Origin: Lampris incognitus
Taxonomy: Eukaryota; Chordata; Actinopteri; Lampriformes; Lampridae
NCBI RefSeq assembly: GCF_029633865.1
Contig: NC_079211.1
Span: forward strand, 8,110,415-8,174,414
Reading direction: 5' to 3'
Length of the DNA: 64,000 bases
How positions within the stretch are numbered: position 1 is the first letter of the stretch; every line of letters starts with the position of its first letter. Shown here piece by piece: positions 21,300 to 32,628 of this stretch. Position numbers and translations under genes: made by a program. The notes under the pieces were generated by a model. The model did no database searches, was not told the origin of the DNA, and was given only the letters and a program-made list of their open reading frames with translations.

Positions 21300-21735
21300 T
21301 TTTTGTGTGTGTGTGTGTGTGTGTGTGTTGTGTAGGTGGATATTGGTTACTGGAAATGCAAACTAACACACTTTATGGGCTCTGAGGTCATTGAGCCATA
21401 AACATAAATATGTGTGCGTGCAAGCATGCACGCACACAAGCTCCAAAAACACACACGCATACGTGCATGCATGCACGCATGCATGCATGTGTGCGCACAT
21501 GCATGTGAAAGGCCACAACACGCATGACATCATCGCCTTTTCATCCCTCAGCATTTTACACACAGGGCGTTGTGATTATTTATACACATATAAGAAGACT
21601 GTACTGTGAGAAGTCGCCGGAGATGACACACACTAGCGCCAAATCTGCACTAAATGGGCACTGGGGGGTGGGGGGTGGGGGTGTAAGAACATGAAATCTC
21701 ACACACACACACACAGACACACACACACACACCTG
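21300..21735. repeat. TG/CA and GCATGC alternating purine-pyrimidine tracts
   Basis: (TG)n lies at 21302-21329, mixed GCATGCACGC-type sequence at 21415-21505 and (CA)n at 21700-21732. The middle tract is a potential left-handed-DNA sequence. The open frames across it are artefacts. Confidence 0.85.
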
Positions 21736-21829
21736 CACTGACATTAATCACAGAGAAGTGACACAGGTGAATGGCTGCTCATGAGTGCGTTTCATGTATG
21801 ATTAACGCGACTAAATGACCGACACAAAA

Positions 21830-22620
21830 GGTGTGGCTGTTTGCTTTGATATCCTCCCGGGCTCGGCTGCGGTGTGTGCTGCAGCAACACAATGGACCTG
21901 TCTTCAGCACCTCAAAGGCCTCGCTCCAGCAGAAGGCCACTAAAACAGGTATTTCCCGTCGGGTCAAGCGAGCCACGCCGCGGTAACTCACACTTTTCGG
22001 GATTTCTCTAGGGCGCGTTTGCCCCGAGCGTCCCGCGAGCGGGTTCCCTTGTCCCGCGCGGCGAGCTAGCGTTAGCGTGCAGCCCGCTCGGCTGGCGCTC
22101 GTGCCCAAACAAGTCGCCGGGAGTCGCTTCATTCTGCAGAAGCCGAGGCCGTGTTTGCCTTCGCAGAGGTCTACCCCGCTGCTTTGAATCGGTATCTCCT
22201 TTCACAAACCGGTCGCCGGTTCCAATGCATCTGACGGATGCCCCGAGGCAAGTGCCAATTCCAGGGGGGGGGGGGGGGGGAGAAAGAAAGAAGTGAAACA
22301 GCTATTAACATTGGCCATGGTACAGCGATAACTGGAGGGCAACGGTTACACAATCAGCTCTGCTGCGAGATAAGGGCATTGTGCGAGCTCGGTTTCGGAA
22401 GTAAACCCGAAAGCCCTGTACGACGAGCAAACAACAGGAAGGAAATAATCAATTTGGCGCTTTTAATGAACAACTCCCTATCTCCCCTCGCTCCCTCTCC
22501 CCGGGTAATATTGTCACACGCTCGTTAAACATTATTTGCGCGATAGTACAGTTTTAAGGTAGTCGGCGAGCAGCCAGGCGAGTCAGCACACATGAACCTG
22601 ATGCCGGCTGCAGGAACTGT
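21830..22620. promoter_or_regulatory. CpG-rich segment and candidate conserved non-coding block
   Basis: 21990-22170 is dense in CG dinucleotides. 22290-22560 is unique and balanced (AACATTGGCCATGG, GATAAGGGCATTG, AATCAATTTGGCGC). No exon is supported. Confidence 0.25.
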
Positions 22621-23006
22621 TTGTGCTCTGGGCTCATGTTGAATTACGGGTTCAGTCAGAACGGAGCGGGGCCTACTGTGACCCAGCCAAGATAACGAGC
22701 TCCATGATAATAAGAATAATTAATATCAACACTACCAGAGCCAACTTCAGCTGTCACCCTGGTTTCGTATCCCGTCCCCAACACCTTCAACCATAAGCAA
22801 AACATACAAGCGTTCATACGGACACCTGTCCCTTAAGGCTGCTTCACGTGACGAGCGGCTAACTGGCACTGTGCTAGCGGGGCGTTGTTTAGCCATTAGG
22901 TGAGCGTTGTTTAGCCATGAGGGGAGCGTTGGCGCTCGGCTCGCTGTGATGCTGGGCCTTGGCGGCACGCAGCACCCAGACCTGCCATTACAGTGCTGCA
23001 CCAAAA

Positions 23007-23431
23007 GCCCCCCCCCCCTCCCCCTTTTTTTCTCCCCAATTGTACCCGGCCAATAACCTCGCTCTTCCGAGCCGTCCCGGTCGCTGCGCCACCCCCCCTC
23101 TGCCGATCCGGGGAGGGCTGCAGACTACCACATGCCTCCTCCCATACAAGAAGACTCGCCAGCCACTTCTTTTCACCTGACAGTGAGGCGTTTCACCAGG
23201 GGGACGTAGAGTGTGGGAGGATCACGCTATCCCCCAGTTCTCCCTCCCCCCTGAACAGGCGCCCTGACCGACCAGAGGAGACCAGGACACGTACCCACAT
23301 CCGGCTTCCCACCCGCAGACATGGCCAACTGTGTCTGCAGGGGTGCCCGACCAAGCCAGAGGTAATACAGGGAATCGAACCGGCGAGCCCCATGTTGGTA
23401 GGCAACAGAATAGACCGCTATGCTACCCGGT
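23007..23431 (-). mobile_element. SINE family A, near full-length copy
   Basis: The family body runs in minus orientation, with the B-box equivalent GAATCGAACCGG on plus at about 23370. The flanks TGCACCAAAA (22997-23006) and TGCTCCAAAA (23432-23441) form a nearly perfect 10-bp duplication. Part of the body near 23280 is deleted. Confidence 0.9.
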
Positions 23432-23534
23432 TGCTCCAAAAAAATGTAATTTTTGACTGCATTTGTTTGGTGTTTGGGTGATATTTGGTTTTGGTTCATA
23501 TCTGCTCATCTTCAGGTCCCTCTTTTAGGATGGA

Positions 23535-23625
23535 GCAATCAATCAATCAATCAATCAAACTTTCCGCAATTAAAATGCAACGCACTTTACGTTAAGTAAA
23601 AGTGCAAAGCTAAAAGGTAATATAA
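23535..23625. repeat. (AATC)n and retroposon tail fragment
   Basis: AATCAATCAATCAATC is followed by a 'TTTCCGCAATTAAAATGCAA' stretch like the 3' ends of several fish retroposons. Confidence 0.5.
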
Positions 23626-23639
23626 AACGATAAATAAAA

Positions 23640-24170
23640 AAAATAAAACAGAATGAATAAATAAAACACAAGCTAAACATGCTAGCCTTTATAAAGCAGT
23701 GGTGGAAATGTGAAAGAGGACAGTCTTCCCTACTCCTTACACCCATATATAGAAGCGCTGTCCCTCAACGGTAATCTGTTTGCAAGGAAAACTGACAGAT
23801 AAAGAAATTGCCTCTCGGTTAACTTTCCTCCATGACGGTTTCTCTTGCCGTGGAGCAACAGCAGTGAACAAACCCACTGAACCCGACCAGTAAAGATCCC
23901 CCATCTCCCTTTGGTTCCTCCTCTGGTCGGCTTTGATGGTCTGTAGCCTTGTGAGACGTGAACGGGGTCTGTATGGGGGTATGTGGGAGATGGGAGGGGG
24001 GGGTCCTGCAGGTGGTGGCAGGAGAGAGGAGACGGCGGCGAATGAAGGGCGTTCTCGTTGACATTTAGCGGGACACTGCCAGGGGTCAAAAATCACAAAT
24101 CCTCCCAGTTTTCAAAGTGATGAGGTGACGAGGCGAGAGGAGGAGCTGCAGACTGGCTGTCTGATGTGAG
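23640..24170. other. Unique sequence, nothing recognised
   Basis: Two short minus-strand open frames cover 23730-24096 but show no recognisable domain. Confidence 0.4.
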
Positions 24171-24513
24171 ATGAAACACAGAGAGAGTGAGAGAGAGAGG
24201 GAGGGGGAGAGCGAGAGAGAGGCCTTCAGACACTAAGACAGGGGGAGGTTGAGAGACTATGAGAGAGGAAGTGAGACAGAGAGAGAGAGAGAGAGAGAGA
24301 CCTTCAGATACTAAGACAGGGAGCTTGAGAGACAGAGTGAGAGACAGAGAGAGAAAGAGAGTGAGTGAGACCGAGAAAGAGAGACCTTCAGACACTAAGA
24401 CGGGGAGCTTAAGAGACTATGAGAGAGAGAGACAGTGAGCGACAGAGAGAGAGAGAGAGAGAGAGTCAGTGAGACAGACCTTCAGACACTAAGACAGGGG
24501 GAGCTTGAGACTA

Positions 24514-24604
<91 letters not shown>

Positions 24605-24649
24605 TGAGAGAGAGAGACCTTAAGACGGGGAGAGCTTAAGAGACTATGA

Positions 24650-24695
<46 letters not shown>

Positions 24696-24739
24696 CAGTG
24701 AGACAGACCTTCAGACACTAAGACAGGGGGAGCTTGAGA

Positions 24740-24791
<52 letters not shown>

Positions 24792-24907
24792 CAGTGAGAC
24801 AGACCTTCAGACACTAAGACAGGGGGAGCTTGAGACTATGAGAGAGAGAGAGAGAGAGAGAGGCAGTGAGACAGACCTTCAGACACTAAGACAGGGGGAG
24901 CTTGAGA

Positions 24908-24968
<61 letters not shown>

Positions 24969-25067
24969 TAAGAAAGTGAGCACTTAAGAGACTATCAGAG
25001 AGGGAGAGAGAGAGAGAGAGAGAGAGACCTTAAGACAGTGAGCACTTAAGAGACTATGAGAGAGGGA

Positions 25068-25120
<53 letters not shown>

Positions 25121-25295
25121 TAAGACAGTGAGCACTTAAGAGACTATGAGAGAGGGAGAGAGAGAGAGAGAGAGGCAGTGTGAAAGAGTAAAGAGGAAAA
25201 GCAACTACAAAGAGAAAGTGAATGGAAGGAGGAGGAGAAAGAAAGAGAAAAGGGAGACAGAGAGCTTAAGAGACTATGAAAGACAGCTAGAAAGT
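24170..25295. repeat. GA-rich array with interspersed 35-40-bp spacer unit
   Basis: Long (GA)n stretches are broken about every 60-150 bp by a recurrent spacer (ACCTTCAGACACTAAGACAG then GGGGAGCTTGAGACTATGAG, or the shorter ACCTTAAGACAGTGAGCAC form). About a dozen spacer copies are visible from 24221 to 25290. It is thus a higher-order minisatellite rather than a plain dinucleotide repeat. Confidence 0.9.
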
Positions 25296-25324
25296 GTGGA
25301 AAGTGTGTGCGCATGTAAACGAGA

Positions 25325-25350
25325 AAGAGCGAGCGAGCGAGCGAGCGAGC

Positions 25351-25407
<57 letters not shown>

Positions 25408-25594
25408 AGCGAGAGCGAGAGCGAGCGAGAGAGAGCGAGAGAGAGAGAGAGAGAGAGAGCGAGAGCGAGCGAGAGAGAGAGAGCGAGAGAGAGAGAGAGC
25501 GAGCGAGAGCGAGCGAGAGAGAGAGCGAGCGAGAGAGAGAGAGCGAGAGAGAGAGAGAGCGAGAGCGAGCGAGAGAGAGCGAGAGAGAGCGAGC

Positions 25595-25627
<33 letters not shown>

Positions 25628-25687
25628 CGAGCGAGAGAGAGAGAGCGAGAGCGAGCGAGAGAGAGCGAGAGAGAGAGAGCGAGAGCG

Positions 25688-25745
<58 letters not shown>
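25325..25745. repeat. (GAGC/GA)n purine-rich array
   Basis: GAGAGA and GCGAGC units are mixed for 420 bp. Nearly all purine except for C in GAGC, so one strand is strongly purine-rich and triplex-prone. Confidence 0.95.
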
Positions 25746-26300
25746 AGCGAGCTCCTCACAGTGTGCGCAGCAGTACAGTTCATTCTCAGGTGTGGACGGG
25801 GTGTGTTGATGATTAGCCCGTGTTTGAGTAACTGCTTTGTAATTACATTTTCCACATCACAGGATGAGCCTCGTACTCGCTCTTGGCTCGCCACCGCTCT
25901 TCGCCAGTATGCCAACATAGCAGGCTGCTGCTGCTGCCATGTAACGATTAGGGCCGGGGAACTGGGCGTTAACCTCCTTTAAAGCTCCGTTTTGCTACAC
26001 ACTTTAAACGAGTTTCGCCTCAGAATATATTAATGTTTTAATTATTTGGCACTCTGCAGAGAACAGCACACTATCTAATAACACTGCTGGTGTTGGTTCC
26101 TACGACTGTCCTCACGTAAAACGCCACTATTGTCTGTGTCTACTACCGCATCCTCCTTTTATCTGCACTTCACACTTCGTGTTCTTACGACGACAGCCTG
26201 TCCGTCATACTGATATGCATCAATGGGAATCTATTTTGTACAATGATTCTGCTATTCGCCACTTCTTTACGATTCAAGACACTTACACAAAATACACTCG
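25746..26300. other. Unique sequence between two tandem arrays
   Basis: No repeat or exon is recognised. It contains a short CTG run at 25924-25938. Confidence 0.45.
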
Positions 26301-26307
26301 GGTTGAC

Positions 26308-27431
26308 ATGGCAGCGCAAATTCACGTTTGCGGTGGCCTCACCCAGTACCAGTGTGGGAAGATGGCGGCGCGAATTCACGTTTGCGGCGGCCTCACCCAG
26401 TACCAGTGTGGGAAGATGGCGGCGCGAATTCACGTTTGCGGCGGCCTCACCCAGTACCAGTGTGGGAAGATGGCAGCGCAAATTCACGTTTGCGGCGGCC
26501 TCACCCAGTACCAGTGTGGGAAGATGGCGGCGCGAATTCACGTTTGCGGCGGCCTCACCCAGTACCGGTGTGGGAAGATGGCAGCGCAAATTCACGTTTG
26601 CGGCGGCCTCACCCAGTGCCGGTGTGGGAAGATGGCGGCGCGAATTCACGTTTGCGGCGGCCTCACCCAGTACCGGTGTGGGAAGATGGCAGCGCAAATT
26701 CACGTTTGCGGCGGCCTCACCCAGTACCGGTGTGGGAAGATGGCGGCGCGAATTCACGTTTGCGGCGGCCTCACCCAGTACCGGTGTGGGAAGATGGCAG
26801 CGCAAATTCACGTTTGCGGCGGCCTCACCCAGTACCGGTGTGGGAAGATGGCGGCGCGAATTCACGTTTGCGGCGGCCTCACCCAGTACCGGTGTGGGAA
26901 GATGGCAGCGCAAATTCACGTTTGCGGCGGCCTCACCCAGTGCCGGTGTGGGAAGATGGCGGCGCGAATTCACGTTTGCGGCGGCCTCACCCAGTACCGG
27001 TGTGGGAAGATGGCAGCGCAAATTCACGTTTGCGGCGGCCTCACCCAGTGCCGGTGTGGGAAGATGGCGGCGCGAATTCACGTTTGCGGCGGCCTCACCC
27101 AGTACCGGTGTGGGAAGATGGCAGCGCAAATTCACGTTTGCGGCGGCCTCACCCAGTACCGGTGTGGGAAGATGGCGGCGCGAATTCACGTTTGCGGCGG
27201 CCTCACCCAGTACCGGTGTGGGAAGATGGCAGCGCAAATTCACGTTTGCGGCGGCCTCACCCAGTACCGGTGTGGGAAGATGGCGGCGCGAATTCACGTT
27301 TGCGGCGGCCTCACCCAGTACCGGTGTGGGAAGATGGCGGCGCAAATTCACGTTTGCGGCGGCCTCACCCAGTACCGGTGTGGGAAGATGGCGGCGCAAA
27401 TTCACGTTTGCGGCGGCCTCACCCAGTACCG
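26308..27431 (+). repeat. 54-bp tandem array (about 21 units) with YY1-type motif
   Basis: The unit is 54 bp and starts at each ATGGC (26308, then every 54 bp, with the last at 27388 incomplete). Core words are AAGATGGCGGCGCGAATTCA, GTTTGCGGCGGCCTCACCC and AGTACCGGTGTGGG. Two variants largely alternate: GGCGGCGCGAATT and GGCAGCGCAAATT. This makes a 108-bp dimer over much of the array. Because 54 is divisible by three and the unit has no stop codons, several long frames are open on both strands; I do not regard them as genes. AAGATGGCGGC matches the known YY1 binding pattern. The same unit occurs about twice at 31484-31590, also directly upstream of repeat C. Confidence 0.92.
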
Positions 27432-27835
27432 TCCATGCAGTGTTTTTGTCCACGTCTAAGTTGGCCTTCGTTTGATGGCTGGGGGAGCTGGCGCTGGATC
27501 GGATGGGAGAGCTTGGTCTGCTGCGTCCTGTGGGCCCAGGGACCACGGCCCTGCCCAGAGCTTTGCCCCAGGAGGCAACACCGAGGGCGGTCTGACAGCA
27601 CCCGGAAGCGGGGCAGGCTAAGCTAACTGCTAGCCCATGCAGACCGGCAGTTCCGACAGTCACCATGGCTGGCGTTGGTTCTCCTGGACAGTGATTTTTT
27701 TTTGTTTAGTTTATAGATATATGTGTTAGTTTGGATATGTGTGTTCTTGTAGTTTTTGGATATGTGTTTTTGTCCTTGTGTTGCACTGCTGTGGGCTGGG
27801 GGAAACGACAAATAAAGTGTTTCTGATTCTGATGT
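27432..27835 (+). mobile_element. Dispersed repeat C body, copy headed by the 54-bp array
   Basis: It begins GTCCATGCAGTGTTTTTG directly after the last 54-bp unit and continues GGCTGGGGGAGCTGGCGC, GGGCCCAGGGACCACGGCC, TGCAGACCGGCAGTTCCG and GCACTGCTGTGGGCTGGG. It ends at ACAAATAAAGTGTTTCTG-ATTCTGATG. The terminal polyadenylation-like signal and ATTCTGA tail fit a retroposon mobilised by a CR1/L2-type LINE. Homologous bodies are at 9287 (minus) and 31591 (plus). There is no convincing reading frame. Confidence 0.75.
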
Positions 27836-28530
27836 CCTCTTGACTGCGATATGACTACTTTTTAGCAAGTTGCCTCTGCTACTATTACTACTACATATTG
27901 CATTACTATAAGATTATTATATAGCAAATGTTCTACCACTGCTTCAAATAGTTGTACTATGACATGATAGCAAATGTATGAGTAACAATACTTCACATAG
28001 TACTTCAATGACATTACCACGTAGTGCTGTAGAACGCCATTTGGGACCACATCTTTTTAATCTGCCAATTGCTGACTTTCTTGGAAGTCACTTCGTATAA
28101 AAGCGTCTGTCAAATAAGTAAACGTGAATGAAAATGTGCATTGTGTGTCCCAACTATAGCCCTAAAAACTGTAGAAATGGTAAACACAACGGATAGAAAA
28201 AATGATACAAAACAATGCCTCACAACATTTCAACATTTCGCAGCTGCTGAAATTGCAAACGCCTCAATTTCCTCCGAAATGAGTCTCGATTTCCTCGAAC
28301 CCGGGCTTCTGCGAGTCGTGGACTCGTGACATTTGGCTTTCTTGTAGGGTGACAGCCCCTGTCATGATTCAGCAGACAGTCAGTGTATCTGAGGCGTAAT
28401 TGGTCCGTCCCCACGTGACATAATTACAAATACGCTGTGAAAGTGTGGAGCTTTGCTTCTGGGTAGAAAAGAGCCAGCCAGGAAGTGTGTTAGAACTTTT
28501 CCAAAGGAGCACGCTCCGACACCCCGGACC
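27836..28530. other. Unique sequence, nothing recognised
   Basis: Mostly AT-rich. No named element is seen. Confidence 0.4.
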
Positions 28531-29150
28531 ATTTGAAGTGGTGGGGAAGGAGCCTCATTAAGTCCAAGGCCGGTACAGGGGGTTTTACTCCCAGACGCAG
28601 TTTAATGGCAGTAAAAGGGGAAAGGCTTCAAGGTTACGAGACGCTAAATAGCTTTGGAGGAGACGACCGGCTCTCCCCTGGCCCCGTATCCCACGTCACT
28701 GGAGCCAGCGGAGTCATAAATGGCTGCTAACACTAACAGTAAACGTATATAAAAAGACTCCCAGTTTCCTTCATAAGACTAGTTCCCGGTTGCTGTGAGG
28801 GGGGAGGTTTTTCCCACTCTTTTTTTTTTTCCTTCTGCGGGTCCTCCGACTGGGAATAATGGAGATGAGCAGCGGAGGGGAAAGAGCAGCCGGCGAACCG
28901 GGCCTTGGGGCTGGAGGCCGGTGGTGTGAAAGTCGGGCAATGATTAGATGCCATCGTGAGGATCACATACGAAAGAAAAGACCGGCAAATAAAAGAGGAC
29001 CTGAATATGGGATAATTTTACAGCTCAGCCGACTTGCGCGGCCCTCTCTGCCAGTTGCAGCTCGCTTGGCACACTGCAAAAAAAATGACTGTTCCAACAA
29101 GTCATTTAATCTTATATTAACTCTTATTTAGCTGTTTTTTCCCCCGCCCC
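28530..29150. promoter_or_regulatory. Candidate conserved non-coding blocks
   Basis: 28540-28740 and 28855-29135 are unique and balanced (GGAGCCTCATTAAGTCC; GCGGAGTCATAAATGGCTGC). They are separated by a poly-T run at 28819. No exon signals are seen. Confidence 0.25.
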
Positions 29151-29395
29151 GCTCAGAAAGGTGGCCAAAATACTTTGGACATGAAATCATTTCATTGTTT
29201 CACACTGGTTATACTCTCTTCTTTAAAGAAAGACAAATTTACGATACGTTCTTAAAAAAAAGTGGGGTGACTTGCCCTCTATGGCTGGTAATGCCAACAT
29301 AGGGAAAAATAACTTTAAGTTGGACTGAAATGGTAGCAGGAATATTCTCAAACACCAGTTGTTAATATTATTAATCACCACTGCCCCTTGAGGCA

Positions 29396-29455
29396 AATCT
29401 GTAACTTGTGATATTGTGCTTTTCAAATAAAACTGACCTGACTTGACTGACCATG
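29396..29455 (+). mobile_element. LINE 3' tail fragment
   Basis: TTGTGATATTGTGC followed by AAATAAAACTGACCTGACTT resembles the tails at 43190 and 60270, which share AATAAAACTGACTTGACT. Only the tail is present. Confidence 0.5.
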
Positions 29456-29751
29456 CCTTTTGTACCGTCTCCTTCTTACTGAAAAAACAAAAGGTAGAAT
29501 TCAAATTTTAAAATGTTCTTTTTAAAAGCTCCTTCCGGTTCAGCTTCTAACCCAATCTTTTTCCTGACACTCATGATGTCATCAGAGACACTCATTTACA
29601 TACAGCCAATCAGATCAAATCGTCAAAATATGAAACTCCGCCCACCCTTGCTTGTACCCTTCAAAGGTCAGCTCATGAATATTAATTAAGATTAGACCAC
29701 TCCCTCATGGATCTTGAGACAGTTATGGATAAAGGAAGAAACAATATGGCC

Positions 29752-30081
29752 GGGCATTCGGGTAGCGTAGCGGTCTATTCCGTTGCCAACACAGGGATCG
29801 CTGGTTTGAATCCCCATGTTACCTCTGGCTTGGCTGGGCGTCGCTACAGACACAATTGGCCGTGTCGGCAGGTAGGAAGCTGGATGTGGGTATGTGTTGT
29901 GGTTGCTGCACTAGCGCCTCCTCTGGTCGGTCAGGGCGCCTGTTCGGGGGGGGGGCTGGGGGGGGATAGCGCGATCCTCCCACGCACTCCGTCCTCCTGG
30001 TGAAACTCCTCACTGTCAGGTGAAAAGAAGCGGCTGGCGACTCCACATGTATCGGAGGAGGCGTGCGGTCGTCTGCAGCCT
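29752..30081 (+). mobile_element. SINE family A, 3'-truncated copy
   Basis: The head GGGCATTCGGGTAGCGTAGC is present with B box GGTTTGAATCCCC. The copy runs to GTCGTCTGCAGCC and then departs from the family into a CAAATAAAGTC sequence. Confidence 0.88.
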
Positions 30082-30176
30082 ACAGCCTGTAGCTGTAAGA
30101 CAAATAAAGTCTCTCGTGTCCTCTTCTCTTCTTCTAGAAGATCGAATGACTGGTTGTTTAAGATGGTCCTGCAGTA

Positions 30177-30509
30177 GGGCGGCACGGTGGCGCAGCGGTT
30201 AGCGTGGTCGCCTCACAGCAAGAAGGTACTGGCTTCGAGGCCCGGGACAGTCCAACCTTGGGGGTCGTCCCGGGGTCGTCCTCTGTGTGGAGTTTGCATG
30301 TTCTCCCCGTGTCTGCGTGGGTTTCCTCCCACAGTCCAAAGACATGTAGGTCAGCTGAATTGACATTACTAAATTGTTCCTAGGTATTAATGTGTGTGTG
30401 CGGCCTGTCCAGGGTGTCTCCCCGCCTGTCACCCAATGACTGCTGGGATAGGCTCCAGCATCCCCGCGACCCTGAGAGCAGGATAAGCGGTTCGGATAAT
30501 GGATGGATG
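30177..30509 (+). mobile_element. SINE family B, full-length with L2-like tail
   Basis: The head GGGCGGCACGGTGGCGCAGC contains the A box, and the B-box region is TGGCTTCGAGGCC, somewhat decayed. The body has GAGTTTGCATGTTCTCCCCG, and the tail runs through GGATAGGCTCCAGCATCC to GGATGGATG. The flanks TCCTGCAGTA (30167-30176) and TCCTGCAGCA (30510-30519) are a 10-bp duplication with one mismatch. The (GGAT)n tail suggests mobilisation by an L2-group LINE. Confidence 0.92.
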
Positions 30510-30557
30510 TCCTGCAGCATGGCGGTAGAGAGAGAGAGAGAGATATGCTTTGGGATA

Positions 30558-30775
30558 GCAGAGGCTCAGGAGGTAGAGCAGATCGTCTGGTAACTTGAGG
30601 GTTGCCGGTTTGATTCTCGGCTCGTCCCGGCAAAAATGCCGAGGTGCCCCTGAGCAAGACACCTAACCCCTACTTGCTGCCGATGAGCTGGTTGTTACCT
30701 TGCCTGGCTGACACGGCCATCGGTGTGTGAGTGCTTTCGAAGAAAGCACAATATAAATGCGGTCTATTTACCATA
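30558..30775 (+). mobile_element. SINE family D
   Basis: The tRNA-like head AGGCTCAGGAGGTAGAGCAG (A box) has B box GCCGGTTTGATTCTC. The body has GCCCCTGAGCAAGACACC and the end is AATATAAATGCGGTCTATTT. It inserted just after SINE B and a short GA tract. A tail of the same family is at 40925. Confidence 0.85.
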
Positions 30776-31480
30776 TAGATGGTTAGGATGTCTTGGACCA
30801 TCAGGTAGAATCAACCGCCAAGGGCTGGTGCCAATTATGAACTCAAAGAGACGGAGGTGATGCTCATAGTTAACCTGAAAGCGTGCTGTGAGAAGTCAAC
30901 GCCGAGAAGCTGTAAACCTGATTTACACAAATATCCAGCGAGACTCGGCCTCCTAATGAGAGCTGGACCGAACTCAAGAGCTTAACATCATCACAGGAAG
31001 AGTTTGGCGGTAAACGTTGAGTTGTTGGCGGGGGGGGGGGTTACTGGTGAGTTCATCCAGTCGAATGAAGATTAAGGTGTGAGGTGCCAAAAACCCAAAA
31101 TGAAGAACAAAGACGACGTCCACTCTGGAAACATGATCTCAGAAAGCAGGGCTGTTGTTTTTTTAGAATAAATACAAAATAAGAGATAAATCCTGACAAC
31201 CCCAATGGGAAGTACGTGTGAACTGTTAAAACCGTATGATAGCACAGCTACAGGCTTTACGTAATGTAGTTTAACTTTATCTTTCAAAAGTATTATTCAT
31301 CTTTATCTAGTAATGAGGAGACAAATTTACGATACCCAACACTTGAAACAGACTGTCTTCAAGTTTCAATACAATATCTTCAGTAATTATAGAACTATGT
31401 TATGATTCATTATATTATTACAATATAATATAATTACAAGTTATAATTATATATCATTATAATTATATATTCAGTAATCA
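30776..31480. other. Unique sequence, nothing recognised
   Basis: AT-rich at the right end (TATAATTATAT). No named element. Confidence 0.4.
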
Positions 31481-31483
31481 TAG

Positions 31484-31590
31484 AACTAGATGGCGGCACG
31501 AATTCACGCTTGTAGCAGCTTCACCCAGTACCGGTGCGGGAAGATGGCGGCACGAACTTAAGTTTGCGGCGGCCTCACCCAGTACCGTCC
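31484..31590 (+). repeat. Two 54-bp units, head of repeat C
   Basis: Two diverged copies of the 54-bp unit (TAGATGGCGGCACGAATTCA, then AAGATGGCGGCACGAACTTA) stand directly upstream of the repeat C body, as at 26308. Confidence 0.85.
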
Positions 31591-32235
31591 ATGCAGTATC
31601 TTTGCCCACATCTGCGTCTAAAGTTTGCGTTTAGATTTGATGGCTGGGAGAGCTGGGTCTGCTACGTCCTGTGGGCCCAGGGACCACGGCCCTGCCCGGC
31701 GCTGCGCCCACTGAGGGCGGACTGACAGGACGCGGAAGCTGGGCAGGATAAGCTAACTGTTAGCATGCGCAGACCGGCTATTCCGATAAAACCAAGGGCG
31801 GTCTGGCGGCGGCTGGGCGGTCTGGCGGCGGCCTCGCCAGGCGTTGACTGTGTTTTTGGTGTTGTTGTGTGGAGGACCCAGGAGGTGTGTCGAGGATGTC
31901 TGGCTTGGAGGGCTGGTGTTGGATCGGCTGGGGGAGCCTTGTCTGCTGCATTCGGTGGGCCCAGTCCAGTGGGCCCATGCAGACTGGCAGTTCCGACAGT
32001 CATCCTGGCATTCGCCCTCTTGGACAATGGAAAACTTTTTTTTTTCTTTTGATATGTTGGATATATGTTTTTGTAGTTTTTTGAAGTTTTCATATATGTG
32101 TTCATGTAATTTTTGGATATTTTTGTATTTAGGGAGGTTTGTCTTTGTGTTGCACTGCTGTGGGCTGGGGGAAACGATATTTTGTTTCATTTAACGTGCG
32201 CAGGTGTATAGAATGAAATGACAAATAAGTGTTCC
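31591..32235 (+). mobile_element. Dispersed repeat C body with internal duplication
   Basis: The body words appear twice: GGGCCCAGGGACCACGG near 31674 and a second, shorter GGTGGGCCCAGTCCAGTGGG form near 31957. The first part is thus partly duplicated. The 3' end (GCACTGCTGTGGGCTGGGG and CAAATAAGTG) matches the copy at 27835. Confidence 0.75.
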
Positions 32236-32628
32236 CGAGTCGTGAACTATAAAACCAGCATCAAACAAGAATAAACTGTACGACAAATTATATTTAAAAA
32301 TTGGGGTTCAACGCTGATTACAAGTTAAGAGTAATGTAAAAAACACGAGAAAGAAGAACATAACAGGGTAAAGAGCATAAAGAGCACGACTTCAAGTGTT
32401 GTGATATTACGCTTTAAGCTGATATTATCATGTTTGGGTGATACGTGTCATGATAATTACATACACCGGCATGAAAAGAGGAAGTCTCGAGGAAGTTTGT
32501 CATTCAAAGCGGTAAATAAAACATTAGGCCCACGATCCTGGACGTTACAGAAGAGGTGAACTCACTAAGTCATCATAACTTCCACATGGACTCCTGTTGT
32601 TTGCTTTATCCACTGGAGAAGATATGTA
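32236..32628. other. Unique sequence, nothing recognised
   Basis: No element is identified. It ends at the TA into which the Tc1-like element inserted. Confidence 0.45.

Noticed and set aside
21363..21609. His/Thr/Cys-rich open frames
   Set aside because: Arise from alternating GCATGC, CA and TG repeats.
24435..25982. Long open frames on both strands (up to 278 codons)
   Set aside because: They are produced by GA and GAGC repeats (Arg-Glu and Ser-Leu polymers); no start context, domain or splice structure.
26179..27666. Four overlapping frames of 410-493 codons
   Set aside because: The 54-bp unit has no stop codon in these frames and is divisible by three, so openness is automatic. All frames repeat an 18-residue unit without a known domain.
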